Of a stretch of 64,000 nt of DNA, positions 56,348-64,000 are shown piece by piece. The stretch comes from Proteus cibi. Its GTDB lineage: Bacteria; Pseudomonadota; Gammaproteobacteria; Enterobacterales; Enterobacteriaceae. The position numbers and the translations under genes were made by a program. Position 1 is the first letter of the stretch. Each line of letters begins with the position of its first letter. The notes beneath the pieces were generated by a model. The model was given only the letters and a program-made list of their open reading frames with translations. It was not told where the DNA came from and did not search any database. The DNA is taken from positions 1 to 64,000 of the forward strand of contig NZ_PENW01000025.1 of the NCBI RefSeq assembly GCF_003144405.1, read 5' to 3'.

Positions 56348-58858
56348 GTGCGTAAATCTGCGGTAGCGCTGGGTATTGCGATATGCTTTTTATCAAAAAG
56401 TGTATATAGCCAACCCGCTAATTTAAAAATAGGCAATTATATTATTCCTAGTGTTTTTGCTACCGCATTAACAGAGGGAATGACTATCCCTGTATATTTA
56501 CGTTACAACTTATCTCAACAATCCGTGTTAGAAGATCAAAACCGTCATAAAATTGCTGATGCGCTGGTTGTACTAAAAGATAATCAGCTGGTTATTAGTT
56601 CAGTCACACCGACCAATGATAATGATGATCCACAAGTTGCTTCTATTAATGAAAAAATTATCGAGTCACTGAGTGAATTAAAAGACACTCCTATTGAGCA
56701 ACAAGGTAAAATCACGCTTTCACCGGATGCAAGTTTAGTCTTTGATTTAAATTCCTTTATTATGACACTGGAGGTCAGTGAAGCAGGCATTGCAACTCAA
56801 GTTCAAGCCCGTACTGAAATGCTCGGGGATTCAACGGTCAAAAATATATCAGCGGTAACCACCTACGATTTAGGCATTTATAACAATCAAATAAAAAGCC
56901 AGAAAGATAATACCAACAGCTATTTTTCTGTTGATAGTGTTATCAGCCTCGCTGAGAACCACCTAAACCTAAGTGCAACAGTCTACGGACTGGGAACGAC
57001 GGAGCAAACTGTTGACTTTTATCGTGCCATGTTTGAACGTGATTTTAATGGTCACCGTTTAGCTTTTGGTCTATTAAATACATGGAACTTACAGTCTATT
57101 GCATCAATGTCGGCGCTTAACAGCAGTAAAGTTTACGGGATCACTTACGGTAACAACTCATCTTCTAAAGTTAATCACTCGCAACTTTCTCTGACACCAA
57201 TTACCGTCTTCTTACCCAGTGCAGGTGAAGTGCGTATTTATCGTGAAGGTAAACTATTAAGTATTCAAAGTTTTCCAATGGGAAGTTTTGAAGTTGATAC
57301 GGCACCGTTACCTTTTGGTATTTATCAAGTTGAAGTTGACGTGGTGATTGATGGTAAAACACACTCCAAACAGACCCAGACTGTAAATAAAACCTTCAAT
57401 ATGCGCGGTGCCACACTTAATGAGTTTCGTTGGGAAATATTCTCTGGCTATGTTGATTATAAGAAACGTATTAAAAATAGAGATAATGAATATAGAACCT
57501 CGAACTCAGATAATACATGGCTTGTTGGGGGCGCTGGGACGGTCACATTAGGGGTTTTCTCAGGATTAAATTTACAAGCCTCAACCTATGCATTTGATGA
57601 TTTAGCAGTACTTGAAACGAATGCCAATTTACAACTTAGCGAAAATATCTCTACCAGTTGGCAATCGCTTTTTGCTAACGATGGCAGTGATCGTAATATC
57701 ATCACGGCGTCTTATTCATTACCCAAAGGACTTGGTTCACTTTGGGTGAATAAAGAGAAAGGGAATATAAAAGATGATTTCCCTATGTATGACTCTGATA
57801 ACTACGCGTTGGGTACAACGCTAAACTTCACCCAATTTTGGGAGCATGCCGGCTCCTTTACCTACTCTTACACCAAAGATCTACGTGATAAAAACAAATC
57901 GAATAGTTTTGAGTATTCAACGTCACTGTATAACGGGCGTTATGGCTCAATGAGTTTACGCACGGGTATTCAGCGTTATCACTACGATAACCAAAACAGC
58001 ACCAATGAAAAATACATCACTCTCGATTTCTCATTGCCGTTAGCGACTTGGTTGAGTGCGGGTGTCTCATCGAGCAATGGGAATGTGCGTGGGGAGCTTT
58101 CAGCATCGAAAAGCTTTGAAAACTCAGCGATGAGTCATGCAGGCTTATCCGTATCAACACTTTTACATGATAAAGACGGTACTGACAGCGATTTCTCTGT
58201 TAGCGGCTACGGTATGTTCGATACCAAATACAGCACGGGTACGTTAACCATGAGTCGCCCTAATAATGACCGTTTAAATACGACCTTAACCGCACGAGGC
58301 TCTCTGGCTTACAGTGATATGAATTTCTCTGCCAGTGGTAAACAAGAAACATCTGGGGTGATTGTGAAAACAGGTATTGAGGGTGAAGGGCAAATTGCCG
58401 CCAACGTCAATGGTCAGCGTTTCGTCTTATCGGGAGGGAATAATTTTATTCCGCTCTCTCCTTACGGTACTTATAAAGTTGAATTACTGAATGATAAAAA
58501 CAGTGAAGACAGCTTTGATATCGCCTCAGGACGAGTGAAAAATGTTGTGCTTTATCCCGGTAACGTTGCCGTTCATCAACCAGAATTAAAACAGATGGTG
58601 ACCGTGTTTGGTCGCATGAAAGCACCTGATGGCACACTGTTAGCCAGTGCGCAGGTACGCAACCATATCGGTCGCACTCAAACCGACCACCAAGGCCAAT
58701 TTGCGATGGATGTTGATAAACGTTATCCCGTGATTTCATTGCAACAAGATGATAAGCAAATTTGTGAAGCTGAATTAGATTTGTCATCAGCTCGCGGTGT
58801 GCTGTGGGTGGGTGATGTCATTTGTGATCCGCAGACTACTTTAGCGATTCGGCATTAA
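56348..58858 (+). CDS. ecpC: common pilus usher EcpC
   Basis: An 836-residue outer-membrane usher of the alternate class, starting with GTG at 56348 behind AAGGATC. Signal peptide MRKSAVALGIAICFLSKSVYS. It has the distinct class features rather than FimD ones: an N-terminal IPVYLRYNLSQQSVLEDQNR, a central plug with GEVRIYREGKLLSIQSFPMG, a beta barrel and a C-terminal carboxypeptidase-like domain (VTVFGRMKAPDGTLLASAQV). It exports and assembles the pilus. Uninterrupted. Confidence 0.92.
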   Translation: MRKSAVALGIAICFLSKSVYSQPANLKIGNYIIPSVFATALTEGMTIPVYLRYNLSQQSVLEDQNRHKIADALVVLKDNQLVISSVTPTNDNDDPQVASINEKIIESLSELKDTPIEQQGKITLSPDASLVFDLNSFIMTLEVSEAGIATQVQARTEMLGDSTVKNISAVTTYDLGIYNNQIKSQKDNTNSYFSVDSVISLAENHLNLSATVYGLGTTEQTVDFYRAMFERDFNGHRLAFGLLNTWNLQSIASMSALNSSKVYGITYGNNSSSKVNHSQLSLTPITVFLPSAGEVRIYREGKLLSIQSFPMGSFEVDTAPLPFGIYQVEVDVVIDGKTHSKQTQTVNKTFNMRGATLNEFRWEIFSGYVDYKKRIKNRDNEYRTSNSDNTWLVGGAGTVTLGVFSGLNLQASTYAFDDLAVLETNANLQLSENISTSWQSLFANDGSDRNIITASYSLPKGLGSLWVNKEKGNIKDDFPMYDSDNYALGTTLNFTQFWEHAGSFTYSYTKDLRDKNKSNSFEYSTSLYNGRYGSMSLRTGIQRYHYDNQNSTNEKYITLDFSLPLATWLSAGVSSSNGNVRGELSASKSFENSAMSHAGLSVSTLLHDKDGTDSDFSVSGYGMFDTKYSTGTLTMSRPNNDRLNTTLTARGSLAYSDMNFSASGKQETSGVIVKTGIEGEGQIAANVNGQRFVLSGGNNFIPLSPYGTYKVELLNDKNSEDSFDIASGRVKNVVLYPGNVAVHQPELKQMVTVFGRMKAPDGTLLASAQVRNHIGRTQTDHQGQFAMDVDKRYPVISLQQDDKQICEAELDLSSARGVLWVGDVICDPQTTLAIRH

Positions 58859-58886
58859 GATCTCTTTAAATTAGGTTCCTAATATT

Positions 58887-60473
58887 ATGATAAATTTAAA
58901 AAAATTAGGCTTTATTTTTATATCTTTATTTTCTGCTCATTCATTCGCGGACAAAAATGAATTCTTTTTTGTCGAAAATAATATCGATAATGAATATTTT
59001 ATTACTACATCAAAATTAAGCCCTCGCTTCACTGGCGCAAATGAGTTTGCGAAATTTGTCGCAAAGCACTCCAGCCTAGGCTATATGGGAATGGGCACAT
59101 GGAAAGTGGGGAAAAATTATTATGGTGATATTTGGTTAGAAAATTCCCCCATTAGAGAACCTTTTACGGGTAACCGTTGCCGAAGGGATATGTCTGGTTG
59201 CCCTGATACTGCATTAAATGCCGCAGAATATATACTCGCCGATGGTGCTTATCACATCCCGGCTTTCAATAGTGATGGGCAATCGAATAATGCGAGAGGG
59301 ATTTTTTCTAATAGTGCATATTTATTTTTCGATCAAATGGCAGTCAATACTCAAACAACTTTAGATTACCGTTTTTGTTCAACAAATAAATTTTATGATC
59401 CATCAAGAGGTCAACGTTGTGTCGATGTTGAACCTAAAAATGAAGAAAAAACCATTTACGATTTAACAAAAGTTGGGCACTTAAAATTAATCTCTACAAA
59501 TGCATTACAAGAAATTTTTGTTGATAGTAATGGTAATGCCGTATTGGGTCTAGGCTCCAAATTTTGTTCTGTCACAACCATAGGTAATGTATCCGGGGTA
59601 AGTTGTCGTCTTGTGGAATCTGAACTAAAAGGCTCATTAATCAGTACAATTCGTATTAGTTTAAATATAGATCCAATGCTAGGTTTTACCCCTAAAAGTG
59701 CCACAATTAAAATCAAAGGAAGCAACTTTACCAAGTGGTATAATTACGATGATAGAACTTATGCTACAAATATTTTGTCTGCCGGAGAAAATGGAATTGA
59801 TATCTTTTTTTCACAAACATTTCTAAAAGAACTCATTACTCGTAAAATTGATTTATCTAAAAGTCAGCAATTATTTACTTTTGGTTTCGATAATAAAACC
59901 GTTGCACCACAATCTGGCTTTTATGAATTTACGCCGTCTAATACGATTATTATAAAACCTCGCGACTATGGCATTAGTATTGTCTCTAAAGAACTCGTGA
60001 ACAATCCTCATAGAGAAGGGAAAGTGGGCGATAAAGAGCCGCCACTCACTTTCGACTATATCGTTACCACCAGTGCATTTCGTCAAGCCGATAAAATTAC
60101 AGCTTCAGTAGAAGGTCCTCAAACGACGATTAGAGGGCAGCCATACTGTTTATTTAGTTCAAAAGATAAAAAAATAAATGTGCCTTTTTCAGCCTATCTA
60201 ACGTATACCAATGAAGCGGGTTCAAAAGTGAAAACCCGTACTGCTTGCGATAATGTGCCTATCTCCATTAAAGAAGCTTTATGGACACAAACGACATGGC
60301 CTTACCCATATCAGCTAGAGGGCTACTTTTACCGTACTGATTTACAACTGACATTCCCAATGAATGAAGGCACTTCACTGTTTTCATTAGAAGGTGAAGA
60401 TTGGATTGGCGTAGTAGAAGCGAGTGGCTATGTTAATGTCTTTGCTGAATGGTCTGGCACAGATATTCATTAA
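58887..60473 (+). CDS. ecpD: common pilus tip adhesin EcpD
   Basis: A 528-residue secreted protein with signal peptide MINLKKLGFIFISLFSAHSF. It has a large N-terminal domain with paired cysteines (GNRCRRDMSGCPD, RFCSTNKF...QRCVD, KFCSVTTIGNVSGVSCRL) and a C-terminal part ending NVFAEWSGTDIH, which resembles the pilin-type strand of EcpA (TATWEG). In E. coli EcpD polymerises at the pilus tip and binds host cells. It begins 28 bp after ecpC. Confidence 0.86.
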   Translation: MINLKKLGFIFISLFSAHSFADKNEFFFVENNIDNEYFITTSKLSPRFTGANEFAKFVAKHSSLGYMGMGTWKVGKNYYGDIWLENSPIREPFTGNRCRRDMSGCPDTALNAAEYILADGAYHIPAFNSDGQSNNARGIFSNSAYLFFDQMAVNTQTTLDYRFCSTNKFYDPSRGQRCVDVEPKNEEKTIYDLTKVGHLKLISTNALQEIFVDSNGNAVLGLGSKFCSVTTIGNVSGVSCRLVESELKGSLISTIRISLNIDPMLGFTPKSATIKIKGSNFTKWYNYDDRTYATNILSAGENGIDIFFSQTFLKELITRKIDLSKSQQLFTFGFDNKTVAPQSGFYEFTPSNTIIIKPRDYGISIVSKELVNNPHREGKVGDKEPPLTFDYIVTTSAFRQADKITASVEGPQTTIRGQPYCLFSSKDKKINVPFSAYLTYTNEAGSKVKTRTACDNVPISIKEALWTQTTWPYPYQLEGYFYRTDLQLTFPMNEGTSLFSLEGEDWIGVVEASGYVNVFAEWSGTDIH

Positions 60474-60491
60474 ACAAAATCGATAACGTTG

Positions 60492-60529
60492 GCGGGTATA
60501 TATCGAGAGTTTATCCCCGCTTTATTTTT
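60492..60529 (+). terminator. internal terminator-like hairpin before ecpE
   Basis: GCGGG (60492-60496) and CCCGC (60516-60520), with TATA/TA pairs inside, are followed by TTTATTTTT. It lies in the 140-bp ecpD-ecpE spacer and should lower ecpE expression. Confidence 0.6.
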
Positions 60530-60613
60530 GCTCCTACATTATGCAATTTAGATTAACGGTATTATGGTGTTGTTTATTACTGATGATTAAATAAAGTCAT
60601 TTAAAGAGATAGA

Positions 60614-61300
60614 ATGAAAAAAATATTGAAGATTATCAGTGCGTTAACGTTTTTGGCATTAACATTTTCAGCCCATGCTCTTTATGTGGGCTCTGAAGTG
60701 TTTACTCTTGAATCTGATAAAACCTTTTTCTCTCGCACTTATCTTAATAATACAGACCGAACGAATCTTTATAAAATTCATGTTTATAAAATCGAAAAGC
60801 CGGGCGGAAAAGAAAAAGAGGAAAAACAACTCCCGATAGAAGATGGTGAAATACTTTATACACCGTTGCAAAAAGTATTATTACCGAATGAACATGAGTT
60901 TTTTAAATTATTTTATAAAGGTGCCAAAGACGATAAAGAGCGTTATTACCGTATTATTATTGAAGAAACGCCCGTTAATCTAGTGCCTTACAATGAAAAT
61001 ACCAAACAGCCTTTAGTCGTTCCTACTGTGGGATTAAATACCGTCATGGTGATACGCCCACGCGAAATGAAATTCGCTTATGATCATAATAATATTGCGG
61101 GTACCATCAAAAACACAGGCAATACTTATTTTCGCTTACTGTTAAATGACAAATGCGATTCTGACGAAGAAAATGCCAAAATATTACAACTGTTACCCGG
61201 TGAAAGTTATCAACACCCTTGGTTAACGCAAGAACATAAACAGTTTATTATTGCCTTTAATCGTTATATTGGATTAAAGAATAACTGCATTCAAGATTAG
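60614..61300 (+). CDS. ecpE: common pilus second chaperone EcpE
   Basis: A 228-residue periplasmic chaperone related to EcpB, with signal peptide MKKILKIISALTFLALTFSA. Shared blocks include LPNEHEFFKLFYKGAKDDKERYYR against the EcpB LPGKTKEHFKIYYKGPADNQERYYR, and a C-terminal IKNTGNTYFRLLLNDKC. It probably serves the tip protein EcpD. Last gene of the operon, separated by a hairpin. Confidence 0.87.
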   Translation: MKKILKIISALTFLALTFSAHALYVGSEVFTLESDKTFFSRTYLNNTDRTNLYKIHVYKIEKPGGKEKEEKQLPIEDGEILYTPLQKVLLPNEHEFFKLFYKGAKDDKERYYRIIIEETPVNLVPYNENTKQPLVVPTVGLNTVMVIRPREMKFAYDHNNIAGTIKNTGNTYFRLLLNDKCDSDEENAKILQLLPGESYQHPWLTQEHKQFIIAFNRYIGLKNNCIQD

Positions 61301-61323
61301 TTAACTTTGCAGCCCGTTATTAT

Positions 61324-61353
61324 AAAAAAGGTCACATTTAGGTGACCTTTTTT
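61324..61353. terminator. bidirectional terminator
   Basis: AAAAAAGGTCAC (61324-61335) and GTGACCTTTTTT (61342-61353) form a 12-bp stem with a 6-nt loop, symmetric for ecpE and the convergent gene. Confidence 0.93.
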
Positions 61354-61373
61354 GATATTAGAGAATAAGGGGA

Positions 61374-62327
61374 TTATGAGTTATGGTTAGGAGCGCTGAC
61401 CGTCACTAATTCTTTGTTTTCATTTAAACGGTAGTAATTCTCATAACTGATTTTTTGGCTCTCAGAGATATTTTCCGGATATTCACCCTCTTCATCCTGA
61501 GTAAAAAATAGTAACATATTAGGGCGATTATTCGTCATTGTCATAATGCCTAACATACTGTTAATACCCACTTTAATCCATTGAGCATCCTCTTGTACAA
61601 TCACAGAAGATTTATTATCCGTTGAAATATGACTCGTTTTACCTAAACTGATGACCGTTTGATGCTCAACAAGATCCATCGCTTCGGAACTCAATGCGTT
61701 ATTTTTAATATCAGCAGAAACGTCATCTCCCGTAGAAAATAGCACTCGACAGCCATTTGAACTTATTGATGCTCCATTACCGGTTGATACTATAATATTA
61801 TTGGATGCAGGTGATTCATCATTTATACTTGCATTCTTACCCGTAGATATCAATTGAGTATTAACAACACAATAATCATAATATGCCGTATAAATAACGG
61901 CATTTTCTCCTGATGCAAAACACACGGTATCTTCTAAAAATTGATAACTATCATAAGAATTCGTTTCATTAACTAAACTTTGCGGGTTCAATAATTCATA
62001 CCCAGTATAGAATGTTGAGCTATTACCCAAAGCACAATTGACTGATTTATTTCCTGGGCAAATTGTTGCATTTTCACCTAAAGTAACAAATGTATTGTTT
62101 ATGGCAGGTTTGAATTCAAGTGGGTTTTCGTAAATAGTTTCACTGGCATCGCCATATAACCTTACCCCATCTTCAAAACTAACAATTTTAGCATTGTTAC
62201 TTTGTGAATAAACATGTGCAGGAGCATCATCTGTGCCTATTGCCGTTAATCTAGCATTATCATTAGATAAAAAAATATTTGTACTATCAAATATATAAGC
62301 ACTTTTAGTAAAATCAACGTTTTTCAT
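61374..62327 (-). CDS. unrecognised protein with repeated STG-x-x-A-x-I units
   Basis: A 317-residue protein I cannot assign. No signal peptide or membrane segment is visible; it starts MKNVDFTKSAYIFDSTNIFL. A loose repeat with a Gly and a terminal Ile recurs: VTLGENATI (81), FASGENAVI (137), ISTGKNASI (160), VSTGNGASI (180), FSTGDDVSADI (197), ISLGKTSHI (226), which suggests a beta-helix or similar solenoid. The last 70 residues are acidic and polar. AAGGATATT precedes the ATG. A LexA-like box lies about 105 bp upstream, hinting at damage-induced expression. It could be a secreted effector, a surface protein or a bacteriocin-like protein; none is supported further. Confidence 0.6.
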   Translation of the reverse strand: MKNVDFTKSAYIFDSTNIFLSNDNARLTAIGTDDAPAHVYSQSNNAKIVSFEDGVRLYGDASETIYENPLEFKPAINNTFVTLGENATICPGNKSVNCALGNSSTFYTGYELLNPQSLVNETNSYDSYQFLEDTVCFASGENAVIYTAYYDYCVVNTQLISTGKNASINDESPASNNIIVSTGNGASISSNGCRVLFSTGDDVSADIKNNALSSEAMDLVEHQTVISLGKTSHISTDNKSSVIVQEDAQWIKVGINSMLGIMTMTNNRPNMLLFFTQDEEGEYPENISESQKISYENYYRLNENKELVTVSAPNHNS

Positions 62328-62895
62328 TTTAATATCCTTATCTTTAATTAAAGAGACACTTCATGTGTCTTACTTATAACAACTCATTATTACTTTTGAC
62401 TTACTGCTTTCTATTCATACAACAAAATAACTGTACGTACATACAGTATAATATTGTAGTAATGATTACTGTTATCCCTATCACAAATATTAATTCTTTA
62501 GTCTCATATCACCTATTGCCCCCCTAATTCTAAATGAAACTAAATGTAATATTGCTAAATATATAATTTTTATAAATACATAATTAATTAACTTAATTTA
62601 TATTCTGTCATATTTACAGCGTTACCCATTTAATTAATCAAAATAAAAAGACCATTTCATCTTTATAATTCATTGATAATAAATAGCTTTATGTTATTAA
62701 TACTAAAATTAACTTTATTACATTTTATTCCTACTTTTCCCAAGTATTTTAAATAAAATATTTTCTCTATTTATTTAATCGTTTTTCTAATGATTACTCT
62801 TTTTAAAAGTCTCTCAATATTCTTTATTGACTCATGAAAAAGAATTTTCAGCCGATATTGCTATTAGTCGTCATTTAATAATGTAGGAATAAACA
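62328..62895. other. intergenic region with LexA-like box
   Basis: 568 bp, AT-rich, without a gene. It holds the LexA-like box at 62431-62446 and the unknown promoters of the repeat protein (leftward) and the orphan EcpA-like pilin (rightward). Confidence 0.5.
62431..62446. promoter_or_regulatory. LexA (SOS) box
   Basis: CTGTACGTACATACAG fits the CTGT-N8-ACAG core of the gammaproteobacterial SOS box, inside AACTGTACGTACATACAGTA. TATAAT (62447-62452) abuts it on the plus strand. It is about 105 bp before the repeat-protein start and about 450 bp before the pilin start. Confidence 0.7.
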
Positions 62896-63480
62896 ATGAA
62901 AAAAAACCGTTTATTATTTGGTTTATTACTTGCCTCTTTTACCACAACGGCAACTTATGCAAACAGCACAACCTCAATACAAACCGTGGCAAATTGGCAT
63001 GCCACAGCCGTAAAAAAACCACAAAGTGAATTAGGCGTAACACCGTTAAATGCACTGCATTTTGAATTGACAGAGCATGATCATTTTGATCAGCAAAATG
63101 GCGCTTTCAATATCACCGTTAAAGATATCGAAGGTGCTACTGATTTTAAACTGACTTCAAAAGTCATCAGTAATGAACTAAGAAATTCTGCTGATAATTC
63201 AGTGTTAACGATAAAAACAGACTGGAACGGCAAAACACTATCAAGCTATCAAGAAACCGTTATTCTCGATAACCCAAAAGGAATAAACAAAGGGCTGGTG
63301 GTTGAAAATAAAGCATCAGAAAAAAGTGAGCTAAAAAACCTTCAAAGTGCTTTTTTATTTAATGTTATCACTGGAGCACAACCAACAATATCCTTAGCTG
63401 AAGGCTTATGGCAAGGGACATTACGTCTTGAATTTACCAGTAAATGGTCTGGTGATTTTGTGACTTTAGCAGCAAGATAG
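62896..63480 (+). CDS. orphan EcpA-like pilin
   Basis: A 194-residue secreted pilin paralogous to EcpA at 54968. Signal peptide MKKNRLLFGLLLASFTTTATYA. Shared blocks include VANWHATAVKKPQSELGVTP (EcpA VASWDAKAIKDTKSMLVVTP), FDQQNGAFNITV, ATDFKLTSKVI and LRLEFTSKWSGDF near the end. No chaperone or usher gene accompanies it, so it could use EcpBC as an alternative or minor subunit. It lies outside the ecp operon beyond the convergent repeat-protein gene. Confidence 0.85.
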   Translation: MKKNRLLFGLLLASFTTTATYANSTTSIQTVANWHATAVKKPQSELGVTPLNALHFELTEHDHFDQQNGAFNITVKDIEGATDFKLTSKVISNELRNSADNSVLTIKTDWNGKTLSSYQETVILDNPKGINKGLVVENKASEKSELKNLQSAFLFNVITGAQPTISLAEGLWQGTLRLEFTSKWSGDFVTLAAR

Positions 63481-63511
63481 TTCAAATGCTGTGACTTAAA
63501 AAACCGTTAAG

Positions 63512-63528
63512 AGCGCCAGTCTGGCGCT
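63512..63528. terminator. terminator between pilin and sigma-54 activator
   Basis: AGCGCCAG (63512-63519) and CTGGCGCT (63521-63528), followed by TCTTT. Convergent intrinsic terminator. Confidence 0.8.
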
Positions 63529-63553
63529 TCTTTGGTATTCAATAGCACGTAAA

Positions 63554-64000
63554 TTAAACTTTGGGTTTATAGCTGTCTTTATCAAGATCGTGTTTTTTCA
63601 TTCGTAAATAGAGCTTCTTACGAGGAATACCCAAGTAATCCGCAACGTCACTTACACGCCCTGCAAATAAATATAATGCATCTTCAATTAATCGACGCTC
63701 ATATTCATCAACTAAGTTATCCAAAGGACCTTCTGGTGGAATAATGGCTCGATGTTGTTCACTATCCACCATTTTCACAATGCCTACCGCATAGAGTTCG
63801 GCAACATTTCGTAACTCACGAATATTCCCCGGCCAATCGTAGCGCTTTAAAATATCGAGGTAATTACGATCAATCTTGGGTACTGCAATACCGAGTCGCT
63901 GTGCACTTTGTCGTAAAAAAGCTCTAAATAACGGAATAATATCTGGGCGTCTTGCACTTAATGGGGGCAGTGAAAAGGTGATTTGTGAAAAATAGTAATA
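63554..64000 (-). CDS. sigma-54-dependent response regulator, C-terminal part
   Basis: A partial gene running off the right edge. Read on the minus strand, the visible ~148 residues include FSLPPLSARRPDIIPLF, the AAA+ motif YDWPGNIRELRNVAEL and a Fis-type DNA-binding C-terminus (RVSDVADYLGIPRKKLYLRM). This is the end of an NtrC/DctD-type enhancer-binding protein; the receiver domain, if any, is outside the window. A GTG at 63778 inside it is not the real start. The neighbouring sensor kinase and target genes are not visible. Confidence 0.88.
   Translation of the reverse strand, partial: YYYFSQITFSLPPLSARRPDIIPLFRAFLRQSAQRLGIAVPKIDRNYLDILKRYDWPGNIRELRNVAELYAVGIVKMVDSEQHRAIIPPEGPLDNLVDEYERRLIEDALYLFAGRVSDVADYLGIPRKKLYLRMKKHDLDKDSYKPKV

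Overview
The window looks like chromosomal DNA of a low-GC enterobacterium, most likely Proteus and probably P. mirabilis. This rests on the tsaD / rpsU-dnaG-rpoD block with E. coli-like proteins, an AT-rich background, several chaperone-usher fimbrial operons, an MrpJ-type regulator, an MrpH-like tip adhesin, and a class J-type tetR/tetA pair with tet operators. The species call is inference; no database was searched.

Layout. (1) 0.1-6.1 kb: housekeeping genes tsaD (minus), rpsU-dnaG-rpoD (plus) and a tRNA-Ile2 gene with anticodon CAT. (2) 6.3-17.5 kb: a bestrophin-like channel, then two paralogous chemoreceptor genes (minus) with matching sigma-28 promoters. Between them lie an XRE/MrpJ-like regulator and a four-gene fimbrial operon whose usher has an in-frame TAG. 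(3) 17.8-35.9 kb: a HAD phosphatase and a complete tellurite/stress (ter) locus. It holds terZABCDE (minus), a divergent five-gene biosynthetic operon (ATP-grasp, PRTase-TRSP, HAD, StiP/PRTase-PELOTA, CitE-like lyase), terW, and the terY1-terX-terY2-terY3-PP2C-kinase operon. (4) 36.1-39.9 kb: aes, then an NrtR-like regulator divergent from an SPFH protein and a NAD-kinase-like protein, with three copies of a TGTC-N5-GACA operator between them. (5) 39.9-43.3 kb: tetR/tet(J), a phage-like holin with a small membrane partner, and an Ogr/Delta zinc-finger gene, probably a prophage remnant. (6) 43.6-46.8 kb: dhaKLM, the PTS-dependent dihydroxyacetone kinase. (7) 46.9-53.2 kb: an MR/P-like fimbrial operon on the minus strand. 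(8) 55.0-61.3 kb: a common-pilus operon ecpABCDE. (9) 61.4-64.0 kb: an unrecognised repeat protein with a LexA-like box upstream, an orphan second EcpA-like pilin, and the C-terminal part of a sigma-54 activator running off the edge.

How it fits together. Three separate fimbrial systems, two chemoreceptors with FliA-type promoters and a fimbria-linked HTH regulator suggest a region concerned with switching between motility and adhesion. In the ter locus, calcium-binding TerD-family proteins, a membrane TerC, vWA scaffolds, a kinase/phosphatase pair and a nucleoside-like metabolite pathway are organised around one divergent control region and terW. The least explained parts are the NrtR/SPFH/NAD-kinase-like module, the lysis/Ogr remnant, the LexA-box gene and the long AT-rich control region between the MR/P-like and ecp operons.
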